64,000 nucleotides of DNA, taken from Legionella sp. PC1000. Lineage in GTDB: Bacteria > Pseudomonadota > Gammaproteobacteria > Legionellales > Legionellaceae. Positions 17,381 to 25,306 of the stretch are shown here, piece after piece. Numbering within the stretch: position 1 is the first letter of the stretch; each line of letters begins with the position of its first letter. The translations under genes were made by a program, and so were the position numbers. Under the pieces are notes generated by a model. That model had not been told where the DNA came from and made no database searches. It saw only the letters and a list, made by a program, of their open reading frames with translations. The DNA is taken from positions 2,822,001-2,886,000 of the forward strand of contig NZ_CP059400.1 of NCBI RefSeq assembly GCF_014109805.1. The letters run 5' to 3'.

Positions 17381-18114
17381 TGAGTCAATTTTTAAAACTA
17401 TTCCCACTGGTAGCAATTATTTTTATATCTTCATGCAAAACAAAAGAAAATGAGGAGTACTTGCATTTTGCAACAGCCGCAGAATATCCACCATTTGAAT
17501 ACAGCGTGCATGGAGAGATAAAAGGTTTTGATATTGATTTGGCAAAACTCATTGCTAAGGAACTTGGAAAGAAAGCTGTTTTTGACAATATGCAATTCAG
17601 TACTGTCCTTCCTGCAATAAGCTCCGGACAAGATGACATTGCTATAGCGACAATCTCGGTAACTGACGCTCGTAAAGTCAATTTTGATTTCTCTGAACCT
17701 TATTATTTCGAAGGCATGGCCTCGGTATATCACTCCGATCAGCCCGTCACAACACCCAGTCAACTTGAAGGAAAAAAAGTAGCAGTACAGCTTGGAAGTA
17801 TTATGGAAATTTGGTTGAGGGAAAATTATCCGCAGATCGAACTTACTGCACTGGATAATAACAATCAGGCTGTTGAAGCTTTAGTTGCAGGCCATGTTGA
17901 TGTTGTTTTAATGGATGGAGCGCAAGGTAAGATCTTTAGTAAAAAAGACACAAAACTCTCTTATTCTGTAATTGCTAAAGCAGATCATGGATATGCATTA
18001 GCGCTCAAAAAAGGCTCTCCGTTGACAATAAAGATTAATAAGGCATTACAAAAACTTAAGGAAAATGGAGAAATTCAAAAACTAGAAAATATCTGGTTAA
18101 AGGATTCATTATGA
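17380..18114 (+). CDS. Lipoprotein amino-acid (arginine-type) ABC transporter binding protein
   Basis: A 244-aa family-3 periplasmic binding protein. Residues 1-19 are a lipoprotein signal ending in the lipobox I-S-S-C19, so it would be anchored to a membrane rather than free. Family features follow: YPPFEYSVHGEIKGFDIDLAKLIAKELGK, DDIAIATISVTDAR, FDFSEPYYFEG, and ALVAGHVDVVLMDGA in lobe two. The ARG box over its start and the ornithine carbamoyltransferase gene downstream suggest arginine or ornithine as ligand. The ATG has no Shine-Dalgarno, so initiation may be near-leaderless. No permease or ATPase gene follows, so it must work with components encoded elsewhere or act as a sensor. Confidence 0.85.
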   Translation: MSQFLKLFPLVAIIFISSCKTKENEEYLHFATAAEYPPFEYSVHGEIKGFDIDLAKLIAKELGKKAVFDNMQFSTVLPAISSGQDDIAIATISVTDARKVNFDFSEPYYFEGMASVYHSDQPVTTPSQLEGKKVAVQLGSIMEIWLRENYPQIELTALDNNNQAVEALVAGHVDVVLMDGAQGKIFSKKDTKLSYSVIAKADHGYALALKKGSPLTIKINKALQKLKENGEIQKLENIWLKDSL

Positions 18115-18299
18115 AAAAACTAATTCAAAAACCTCTCTTTATTTGTAAAAGAATAGTCTTATCTTTGTTACATACAAAGTTTCAAAGAGGCTCTCTGAAT
18201 ACGACTGCATTATCACATCGATTTCTGGGTAACAAAAGCCAACCGCTGTTTATTTACTGTTTTACCAAGGAGGCTAAATATGTCCCATACCCCAGTTAA
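18111..18299 (+). CDS. Small ORF bridging the binding-protein gene and argF
   Basis: An ATG overlaps the stop of the binding-protein gene (ATGA) and opens 62 codons that run 20 bases into argF. The peptide is basic and Phe/Leu-rich with no recognised motif. The overlap spacing looks like translational coupling, but the sequence could equally be leader RNA or the scar of a lost permease gene. Low confidence as a real protein. Confidence 0.25.
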   Translation: MKKLIQKPLFICKRIVLSLLHTKFQRGSLNTTALSHRFLGNKSQPLFIYCFTKEAKYVPYPS

Positions 18300-19356
18300 G
18301 AATAATTTAGTTAAAAGCGATCATTCCGAACCTATTAGTGAAGTAACAACCAATACGTTTGTGATTAATCTACAACAAGCCATATTTGATCTTGAAACAG
18401 GAACCCATCATGCCGAAGCGCTGGCTACTAAATCATCAGAAACAATCAATACATCATCTACAAAAAAAATAAAACATTTCCTCACAGGAACCGAATTAAG
18501 TACTGAAGAATTGAAACATGTTTTGGAAAAAGCTAAAGCGCTTAAGCAAACGCCTTCCTTTTACAGTCAATCTCTACTCAGTAAAAGCCTTGCTATGATT
18601 TTTGAAAAGCCATCTTTTCGAACCCGCTTAAGTTTTGCTATGGCCATTCAGAGTATGGGTGGAATAGCTATCGAAAGCGTGGGTAATACGCGAAAACAGG
18701 AAACTCCTGGGGATATGGCCCGAGTTTTAAACGGTTATGCTGATTTTATTATGCTGAGAACCCATGCCGATGAGACTTTACGGGAAATGGCTGCTTATGC
18801 AACAGTGCCAGTAATTAATGGTCTTTCAGCGTTACATCATCCATGTCAAATTCTTGCCGATTTACTTAGTCTATGGGAGCAATTCGGCTCACTTGAAGGA
18901 CTTACTGTTGCTTATATTGGTGATGGAAATAATATTCTTCATAGTTTGATGCTGCTTGCACCTCAATTGGGAATAACGATTAATTACTGCTGCCCAAAAT
19001 TCCGTCAGCCTAATGCCGCGATTATCAAACAAGCACAAAGCATTAAAAAAGATATGATTTTTAATTTTTCTAAACCTGAAGAAGCAGTTAAAAATACGGA
19101 TGCAGTCTATACTGACGTTTGGACCAGCATGGGGTTTGAAGATCAGGAAAATGATCAAGACTTTCAAGGATTCCAGGTGAATGAAGCCTTGATGTCTTAT
19201 GCAAAGCCTGAAGCAGTATTTATGCATTGCATGCCCATGGAACGAGGAAAAGAAGTATCTGAGACTTTACCAGACAGCCCTGCATCAATTATCTTTACGC
19301 AAAGTGAAAATAGGATGCATGTGCAAAAAGCATTAATGCTATTTTTAAATTTATAA
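18280..19356 (+). CDS. argF: Ornithine carbamoyltransferase with N-terminal extension
   Basis: A 358-aa enzyme; typical ones have 300-335. It makes citrulline from ornithine and carbamoyl phosphate. Motifs: carbamoyl-phosphate loop EKPSFRTRLSF at 109-119 (canonical STRTR here SFRTR), RTH, HHPCQ at 186-190, YIGDGNN in the ornithine domain, and HCMPMERGKEVS carrying the catalytic Cys. The first 62 residues are extra and polar, with no targeting signal, and precede the true family start KIKHFLTGTEL. The ATG at 18280 has a perfect AAGGAGG, so the extension is likely translated. It is in the operon behind the ARG box, which suggests arginine repression. It could be biosynthetic or catabolic; no arcA or arcC is nearby. 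Confidence 0.9.
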   Translation: MSHTPVKNNLVKSDHSEPISEVTTNTFVINLQQAIFDLETGTHHAEALATKSSETINTSSTKKIKHFLTGTELSTEELKHVLEKAKALKQTPSFYSQSLLSKSLAMIFEKPSFRTRLSFAMAIQSMGGIAIESVGNTRKQETPGDMARVLNGYADFIMLRTHADETLREMAAYATVPVINGLSALHHPCQILADLLSLWEQFGSLEGLTVAYIGDGNNILHSLMLLAPQLGITINYCCPKFRQPNAAIIKQAQSIKKDMIFNFSKPEEAVKNTDAVYTDVWTSMGFEDQENDQDFQGFQVNEALMSYAKPEAVFMHCMPMERGKEVSETLPDSPASIIFTQSENRMHVQKALMLFLNL

Positions 19357-20048
19357 TCTATTCTTACCGACTAGTACTCCCCGAACGGCACGAAGTGTAG
19401 CTGCTTGCAGCTGTCTCTTAGCCACAAGTTAAGAATCTTGGAGAAAAGTAAGATTTGAGTGCTGGCCTAATCTTTCTCTCTACCTCAACACCCCATTTCC
19501 AACGTGAAAGTATTCGTTGCTGTATTGAAGAGATAGAAAGAGAGTTAAGTCGAACACCACCTCCTTCTGCACCATATAAATATCCTCATTGTTAATGGGC
19601 TTTGAGTAACTTTTGCTTTATCTTGACACTGTATCCTGGTAGGCAACTGTCTATCACATCTCTATCTACGCCTCGAGGCTTGTCCGTGGGGTCTAGTGTT
19701 TTAGGGTAGATCTGCTGGATCCCGCGGACAAGCCCTGAACGATCGTCAGTTTTTTAAATTTATCATGTACCCCTTAAGTTTCTCTACGTACCGCTTAAAT
19801 TTCTCTACGTACTGCTTTCCTACGTACCGCGCTTTATCCCTGAGAGATGGTCACTTTTTGTGACCATCTCTCAGGGACAAGCCGCGGGGCGTGGGAATAG
19901 AGCTGGGCTAGTTTTTCAGCATGTGTAGAAGATTCAGTTGTAAGCAACCAACAATATGATAAATTATGTCCCTACTTATTTCTCATAAAACAGGATAAGA
20001 TAAGAACACTACTATAGCATCCCTATAAACTTAAAAGGAAAAGTTCAC
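19357..20048. other. Gene-free stretch with gene-end remnant and repeat element
   Basis: Around 19455-19594 a plus-strand frame ends in RESIRCCIEEIERELSRTP... and a stop, which looks like the eroded 3' end of a lost gene. From 19638 to 19949 the stretch is a member of the inverted-repeat family. No intact gene was seen. Confidence 0.45.
19638..19949. repeat. Composite inverted-repeat element, copy at 19.6 kb
   Basis: The outer ends GGTAGGCAACTGTCTATC and TGTAGAAGATTCAGTTGTAAGCAACC are imperfect inverted copies and match the end of the 13.2-13.7 kb element. Inside are CGAGGCTTGTCCG, GCGGACAAGCCCTGAACGATCGTC, two TTTCTCTACGTACYGCTT units and the same GAGAGATGGTCA/TGACCATCTCTC hairpin. Confidence 0.6.
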
Positions 20049-21029
20049 ATGGTAGTCATCTATTACCAAACTGACTCTCGCATACAATCCAGTGCACTTA
20101 ATGATGAGAATATGCATCTACTGCAAGATGCGCTATGGATCGATTTACTCGATCCAACAAAAGAAGAGGAAGAACTAGTAGAAACCCAATTAAAAATTGA
20201 AATTCCTACCAAAGAAGAGGTTGAAGAAATTGAGCCATCCAGTCGATTGTATGTTGAAAATGATGCTATTTATATGACCGCAACAATGGTTGCACTATCT
20301 GATTTACCTGAAGCAAAAACGGATGTAGTTGCTTTTATAGTTACTGAAAAATGTTTAATTACCCTCCGTTATATTGAACTGCATCCCTTTAAATTATTTA
20401 CTAAAAAATTATTACGCTCCAAAGCAAAGGATTACAATGCAAAAGCTCTATTAATCGGTTTGTTAGATGCGGCTGTGGATAGACTTGCGGATATTTTAGA
20501 AAAAATAAGTGGAAAGTTTGATGAAATATCAAAAATTATTTTTCATGCAAAAGGAAATAATCATACAGCGCCTGAAACTAACTATAAACATATATTGCAA
20601 TACATAGGAACAAATGGTGATCTTGGTACTAAAGCCAGTGAAAGTTTAATATCATTCACACGTTTAATATCCTATTTGGAGCAAGCGAATCACTCAGAGC
20701 TCCCTAAAGAGTTAATGACTTATCTCACTATTATCCAAAAAGATATCAACGCTCTTCGAGAACATGCAAGCTTCCTCGCTACTAAATTTAGTTTTTTATT
20801 GGATGCCACTCTAGGCATGATTAATATAGAGCAAAATAATACGATTAAAATTTTCTCAGTTGCAGCAGTTATTTTTCTGCCTCCAACTCTTATAGCAAGC
20901 ATCTATGGGATGAATTTTACTTATATGCCCGAAATACGCTGGTATATAGGTTATCCTCTTGCAATACTCATGATGTTTATTTCCGCATTATTGCCATTCA
21001 GTTATTTCAAAAAGAAAAAATGGCTATAA
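20049..21029 (+). CDS. corA: CorA-family magnesium/divalent metal transporter
   Basis: A 326-aa homopentameric-type channel protein. The acidic N-terminal cytosolic domain (WIDLLDPTKEEEELVE...) is followed by the long stalk helix and two C-terminal membrane helices. The signature Y-G-M-N lies at 286-289 between them, followed by the short periplasmic loop FTYMPEI, and the protein ends in a basic KKKKWL tail. CorA imports Mg2+ and some Co2+ or Ni2+ down the membrane potential. AAAGGAAAAG lies upstream of the ATG. No Mg-responsive leader was evident in the upstream repeat region. It is convergent with htpX. Confidence 0.92.
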   Translation: MVVIYYQTDSRIQSSALNDENMHLLQDALWIDLLDPTKEEEELVETQLKIEIPTKEEVEEIEPSSRLYVENDAIYMTATMVALSDLPEAKTDVVAFIVTEKCLITLRYIELHPFKLFTKKLLRSKAKDYNAKALLIGLLDAAVDRLADILEKISGKFDEISKIIFHAKGNNHTAPETNYKHILQYIGTNGDLGTKASESLISFTRLISYLEQANHSELPKELMTYLTIIQKDINALREHASFLATKFSFLLDATLGMINIEQNNTIKIFSVAAVIFLPPTLIASIYGMNFTYMPEIRWYIGYPLAILMMFISALLPFSYFKKKKWL

Positions 21030-21030
21030 A

Positions 21031-21049
21031 TTTTGACTCAAAGTCAAAA
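21031..21049. terminator. Weak bidirectional hairpin between corA and htpX
   Basis: TTTTGACT (21031-21038) pairs with AGTCAAAA (21042-21049) between the convergent stops. The stem is AT-rich, so terminator strength is doubtful. Confidence 0.4.
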
Positions 21050-21051
21050 AA

Positions 21052-21945
21052 TTACCTGTATTTTTGCAATGCTTCAATTCGTTTTTCAAGCGGAGGATGG
21101 CTTGAAAAAATTGCAAGCCAGCCATCATGACTTGATATTTTCATGGCTTTAAATGCAGGTGCACGATCATCTACTGGTGTTTTATCCATGAGTTGCTGCA
21201 AACGTTGTAAAGCTTTTATCATTTTGTCTCTGCCGACGTATTGCGCAGAACCCCTGTCTGCTCGAAACTCGCGATAACGCGAAAACCACATTACAATTAT
21301 GGAAGCAAGAATTCCAAACAGTAATTCAAAGATAAGAGCGACACCATAATAAACAAAACCACCCTGCACCCCTTCATCATTGTCTCTTCGGAAGAATTGC
21401 ATCACAAAAAACGCTGCAATACGGGCAAAAAAGATTACAAAGGTATTTACCACACCTTGAATTAAGGTGAGCGTTACCATATCACCATTAGCAACATGAG
21501 AAATTTCATGTCCTAAAACACCTTGTACTTCTTCTTCATTCATTGCATTGAGCAATCCAGTTGAAACAGCAACAAGAGCCTTGTTTTTATTCCACCCTGT
21601 AGCAAAAGCATTGGGCTCTGGACTATCGTAGATTCCCACATCAGGCATTCCAATATTTCTTTTTTGGGCTAAAGATCTTACTTCGTTCATTAACCACAAT
21701 TCTGATTCGGTAGTTGGTTTCTCAATGAGTTGAACATTAAAAGCATGAATTGCCATCCATTTAGAAATAAAAAGTGAAATAAATGATCCTGTGAAACCAA
21801 TAATTGCAGCAAAAATTAACAAGGCTTGATAATTTAAACCATATTGGGTCAAGTATGGGCTAACGTTGAATATACTTAGTATAAAAGAAATGACTAAGAT
21901 TATAGCCAAGTTTGTAACAAGAAATAAAACAATTCTTTTAAACAT
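21052..21945 (-). CDS. htpX: Membrane zinc protease HtpX
   Basis: A 297-aa inner-membrane metallopeptidase (M48B) involved in quality control of membrane proteins. Two N-terminal membrane helices (7-27, 38-62) precede the cytosolic catalytic part with PEPNAFATGW and the zinc motif H146-E-I-S-H150; the third ligand Glu is in FRADRGSAQY. Another hydrophobic pair (about 155-220) follows. The length matches the E. coli protein (293). GAGGAATAACG lies before the ATG. In gamma-proteobacteria htpX is often Cpx-controlled; no clear CpxR site was seen. Assignment secure. Confidence 0.95.
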   Translation of the reverse strand: MFKRIVLFLVTNLAIILVISFILSIFNVSPYLTQYGLNYQALLIFAAIIGFTGSFISLFISKWMAIHAFNVQLIEKPTTESELWLMNEVRSLAQKRNIGMPDVGIYDSPEPNAFATGWNKNKALVAVSTGLLNAMNEEEVQGVLGHEISHVANGDMVTLTLIQGVVNTFVIFFARIAAFFVMQFFRRDNDEGVQGGFVYYGVALIFELLFGILASIIVMWFSRYREFRADRGSAQYVGRDKMIKALQRLQQLMDKTPVDDRAPAFKAMKISSHDGWLAIFSSHPPLEKRIEALQKYR

Positions 21946-22182
21946 AGCGTTATTCCTCTTTTCTTAAACCTTTAATTGTTTTTCCACTTCCTTATCTAAT
22001 TATAGATTGTTCTATGATTTTGGTAGTTGTTTTTCCACTTAAATAGTTAAATTGGAATGCAGCGATAATACTCTGTTTAAGTGATACGGTGCATTGGCAT
22101 CAAAATTTAATTTGGAATAATCGTACTAAATGTGCCATATTAACAATCTGTTGTAATTTCATAAACGAAGAGGAGTTTTTTT

Positions 22183-22536
22183 ATGAATTATGTGGATGGA
22201 TTTGTTGCTGCAGTACCAAAGGCAAATAAAGCACAATATATTGAACATGCAACAAAGGCGGCGGTGGTATTTAAAGAGCATGGTGCCCTAAAACTGGTTG
22301 AATGCTGGGGGGATGATGTTCCAGAAGGAAAAATTACTTCTTTTCCAATGGCAGTCAAGTGCAAAGAAGATGAAATAGTCGTTTTTTCCTGGATTCTTTG
22401 GCCGTCCAAACAAGTTCGTGAGGAGGGGATGAAAAAAGTCATGGAAGATCCCCGATTAGAACCAAATATTAATCCCATGCCTTTTGATGGCAAGCGTTTG
22501 ATTTATGGAGGATTTAATATGGTTGTTAATGTTTAA
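22183..22536 (+). CDS. DUF1428 family protein
   Basis: A 117-aa protein of the DUF1428 family (ferredoxin-like alpha/beta barrel, YbaA-like). It reads MNYVDGFVAAVPKANKAQY, GALKLVECWGDDVPEGK, FSWILWPSK and a closing MPFDGKRLIYGGF, the expected order. The length is typical. The reaction is unknown; dimeric alpha/beta barrels often bind small aromatic or antibiotic-like molecules. AGAGGAG lies before the ATG. It stands alone between htpX and the RhoGAP gene. Confidence 0.88.
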   Translation: MNYVDGFVAAVPKANKAQYIEHATKAAVVFKEHGALKLVECWGDDVPEGKITSFPMAVKCKEDEIVVFSWILWPSKQVREEGMKKVMEDPRLEPNINPMPFDGKRLIYGGFNMVVNV

Positions 22537-22663
22537 CAGGATGAAAAATCTCATAATTTATTTGTTTTTAAATGAAAATTGCAGAGAAGCATCAACTTTT
22601 GCCATGCCTGTTCTGATGACCAATACTACTCCTAATAGATTCACTTTTATCCGGAGAATTTAA

Positions 22664-23857
22664 ATGCCTGGTCCCTACAATACACATGTAATAGTGAATG
22701 TATTTCGCTCAATTGTTCAGTTAGTATCCCAAAATCCAGAATTATTAAATACTCCCGGGGTTTTTCGAGTCGCGGGAGCAAAAGAAGAAACGCAGAGATT
22801 GCTTGATCAGCTTATTAGAGAACAATTTGATGCGGACATTCTAAGTTCTTATGTGATGGAACAAAATAAAGTAGATAGCGAGCGATTTCATAACATTTTA
22901 GGAATGATACCTGCTGTTTTTAAAGACAGACAAATATTAGATGCTGCAGATAGCCAGCGTGTCATCTTCTCTAAAAAATTAAAATCTTTATTGAAGGATC
23001 AAAAAGAAGAGGATCTGATAAAAGCAGCTCAATTATTCGATGAGTTTATTCGTGATCTATTACTTTCGAAAAGAGTAGATCATCAACGTGCAGGAGAAAT
23101 CCTTGATCATTACTGCCATTTAATGCATCAAGCGGGTACGTTCCAAGATACCAATCTCATGACGCACAATAATCTAGCTATTATTATGGCGCCCCGTTTA
23201 ACCGAAGTTTTAGATCTCTTCCCTGGAACAGACTTTTTGGGACTCAGTGGATTTATAAGTCAGTTAACTCCAGTGTTAGAGAATTACATTATGGATGAAA
23301 AGTGGAACTATGATTTTAAAGAACGTCATACTGATAAATTGGAGCATTTAGCAAGTACTAGACAGTCTATTCGGGAACAATTGGAACATATGAAAGAAGC
23401 CGCCAGGGATGCAGTAACGGTTCCCATGAAAAGTTTGATACAGCAAGCATCAACACTCAAAGTCAGGATTGATGCTGTAGAAAAACAACTTAACGATAAT
23501 TCCCTTAAAAGAAAAGCAAAGAAAGAATCAAGCAAACAGTTGAAGCAATTAAAAGCAGAAATGAATGAACTTGACCTCAGAATTTCTGAATTAATGCCTC
23601 AAATTTCAATGATGAATCGTGGATGTCAAAAAATACAAGAAGAAATCAATCACCTGTCTTTTGCAGAAGATGGAATAAGCTCAGCAAAAGTTAGTCGTGG
23701 AGAAAAATCCAGTGATTCAAATCTAGCCCGATTCAGCATTTTTGAGTCTGGAGGCAGCATGGACGCATCTACTTTTTTATTTCCAATTACAAAAGAAGAT
23801 GAAATCGCTGAAAACGAAGAAACTGATTATGAGAATCAGTTTGTTGCTCACGTTTAG
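22664..23857 (+). CDS. RhoGAP-domain eukaryotic-like effector
   Basis: A 397-aa soluble protein. Residues about 5-215 match a RhoGAP domain: a helix VNVFRSIVQLVSQNPELL, then the arginine-finger loop T-P-G-V-F-R35-V-A-G-A-K, and later LMTHNNLAIIMAPRLTEVL, the counterpart of the K-x-x-x-x-NLA-x-x-x-xPxL helix of eukaryotic RhoGAPs. RhoGAPs speed GTP hydrolysis on Rho, Rac or Cdc42. Residues about 225-345 form a long coiled coil rich in Lys, Glu and Gln. The tail is acidic (KEDEIAENEETDYEN), consistent with a Dot/Icm E-block. GGAGA lies before the ATG, and a strong terminator follows. It is a single gene, probably of horizontal origin. The GAP activity and target are inferred. Confidence 0.72.
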   Translation: MPGPYNTHVIVNVFRSIVQLVSQNPELLNTPGVFRVAGAKEETQRLLDQLIREQFDADILSSYVMEQNKVDSERFHNILGMIPAVFKDRQILDAADSQRVIFSKKLKSLLKDQKEEDLIKAAQLFDEFIRDLLLSKRVDHQRAGEILDHYCHLMHQAGTFQDTNLMTHNNLAIIMAPRLTEVLDLFPGTDFLGLSGFISQLTPVLENYIMDEKWNYDFKERHTDKLEHLASTRQSIREQLEHMKEAARDAVTVPMKSLIQQASTLKVRIDAVEKQLNDNSLKRKAKKESSKQLKQLKAEMNELDLRISELMPQISMMNRGCQKIQEEINHLSFAEDGISSAKVSRGEKSSDSNLARFSIFESGGSMDASTFLFPITKEDEIAENEETDYENQFVAHV

Positions 23858-23882
23858 GAGTTCAAAGAAAAATTGTATTTAT

Positions 23883-23915
23883 CTCTCAAGCCAATAAGGC
23901 TTGAGAGCTTTGGGT
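23883..23915. terminator. Strong hairpin between RhoGAP gene and DUF3309 gene
   Basis: CTCTCAAGCC (23883-23892) pairs perfectly with GGCTTGAGAG (23898-23907) over a five-base loop, followed by CTTTGGGTTTT. The genes on both sides converge here, so it may work in both directions. Confidence 0.75.
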
Positions 23916-23974
23916 TTTACTGGATACTAGAGCTCAAGGCCCCTAATATCCAGAAGCCTTTATTAATCCCCTTT

Positions 23975-24133
23975 CTAAGGACCACCACCACGCAGCAGCA
24001 ATACAAGAATCAAAATTACAAGAATTAAGCCTACACCGCCGCTAGGATAATATCCCCATCCGCTACTATAAGGCCAAGTGGGAAGTACTGCGAGCAAAAG
24101 AACAATTAAGACAATTAATAAAATTAAGTCCAT
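23975..24133 (-). CDS. DUF3309 tiny membrane protein
   Basis: A 52-aa protein: hydrophobic helix MDLILLIVLIVLLLAVLPTW, a Gly/Tyr turn SSGWGYYPSGG, a second hydrophobic helix VGLILVILILVLLL and a short RGGGP tail. This is the DUF3309 layout, common in proteobacteria as a small inner-membrane hairpin protein and often stress-associated; function unknown. AAAGGGAATTTACT lies before the ATG, a fair ribosome site. Short but clearly coding. Confidence 0.8.
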   Translation of the reverse strand: MDLILLIVLIVLLLAVLPTWPYSSGWGYYPSGGVGLILVILILVLLLRGGGP

Positions 24134-24390
24134 AGTAAATTCCCTTTTTTTAAATGATCGTGTTCTAAATATAGATTATAATTTTACAATTGGCTTTTTT
24201 TTTAATCGAAACCAGCTTAGTCCACCTTAAAAAATCATAGAACGTCTAGAAACGATTTATTCCAAGATCAATTTGATTTACTATACATTCGCCTCGCAGG
24301 AGGTCTGTGAAAAATATTGAATTATTTATATTTTTATTTATTTTTCATAGTTCAAATTGATATTTCCAAATATTATTTAAGGGGTTCTAA

Positions 24391-25062
24391 ATGCGTAAAT
24401 TATTGATATCATTTTTGTCTATCCTATTTACAATATCCTATGCAACTCTAGCTAATAGTTATGGTGTTCACGAAGACCATCCCTATGATTTTGTAGTTAC
24501 AAAAGATGTTTATAAATTTTCTGAAATTTATCAGATTAAATCCCCCCAAAAAGAAACCTATCCTGGATCAGTAAAAAAGAGCTCATTTCGTATCCGAACA
24601 AATTATGATTTATCCAATAAAGATGGATGGCAGGCAACGGGTATTACACGAATCATTTCCTTAGGTTCCCTATATCCTTGGGCCAAAGAGATTGATATTT
24701 ATGATACTCGAGGCGTGCAAATTGGCTTTATTGATGGAAATTTAGCAACTCTTGAATCTGCAAAATTTACTATTTATGACTACGATGAAGCAGGAAAAGC
24801 GACTGAAATTGGCGTTGCTTATGCAAATCCAAGCTTTGATCGATTTGTTATTTTATCATCAACTAACAACCCCCACCCAATTGCAGAATTCAATCGAAAC
24901 TTTGACGACAAAAGCTGGAATGCTTCTGTGCATTATCCTGAAAAAATTGATGACCGCATCGTTCGAATTTTTGCCGGTTTTGTGATTGATTATGAAGATA
25001 AGTTTTTAGCAAATCCAGAAGACTCAGACGAAGATGAGTTCCCTTATCAAAGCACACATTAA
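24391..25062 (+). CDS. Exported protein with LURP-one/Tubby-like pattern
   Basis: A 223-aa protein with a signal peptide at 1-22 (cut after LANS or nearby). The mature part has alternating strands with IDIYDTRGVQIGFIDGNL, AKFTIYDYDEAGKATEIGVAYA, RFVILSS and IAEFNRNFDDKSW. This repeated x-I-x-D-x-x-G pattern resembles LURP-one (Tubby C-terminal-like) barrels. The tail is acidic. Such folds in bacteria have no settled function. AAGGGG lies before the ATG. The signal peptide argues for a periplasmic or type II-secreted protein rather than a Dot/Icm effector. The fold assignment is tentative. Confidence 0.55.
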   Translation: MRKLLISFLSILFTISYATLANSYGVHEDHPYDFVVTKDVYKFSEIYQIKSPQKETYPGSVKKSSFRIRTNYDLSNKDGWQATGITRIISLGSLYPWAKEIDIYDTRGVQIGFIDGNLATLESAKFTIYDYDEAGKATEIGVAYANPSFDRFVILSSTNNPHPIAEFNRNFDDKSWNASVHYPEKIDDRIVRIFAGFVIDYEDKFLANPEDSDEDEFPYQSTH

Positions 25063-25077
25063 AGTGATTCCTAAGTT

Positions 25078-25256
25078 TGGGTAAAATGACCAGAGGGATC
25101 GTCAGTTTTTTGATAAGAAACCCCCACTAATTTTCGCCTACGTACCGCGCTTTAAGCGCGGTACGTAGAGGAGTTTAAGCAGTACGTAGTGAATTTAAGT
25201 GGTACGTAGTGAAATTTAAAATGAAAAACTGACGATCCCTCTGGTCATTTTACCCA
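25078..25256. repeat. Intact MITE-like element with 32-bp perfect terminal inverted repeats
   Basis: The left end at 25079 (GGGTAAAATGACCAGAGGGA...) and the right end finishing at 25255 are inverted copies over about 32 bases without mismatch. Inside are TACGTACCGCGCTTTAAGCGCGGTACGTAG (a palindrome at 25140-25169) and two direct units of GTACGTAGTGAATTTAA. The total is about 178 bases, with no coding capacity, between convergent genes. It is the best-preserved member of the family here. Confidence 0.75.
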
Positions 25257-25306
25257 TCCTTGTCCTAATTAAAAACATCAACTAAACGCTGTCACGCTCC
25301 AAATCG

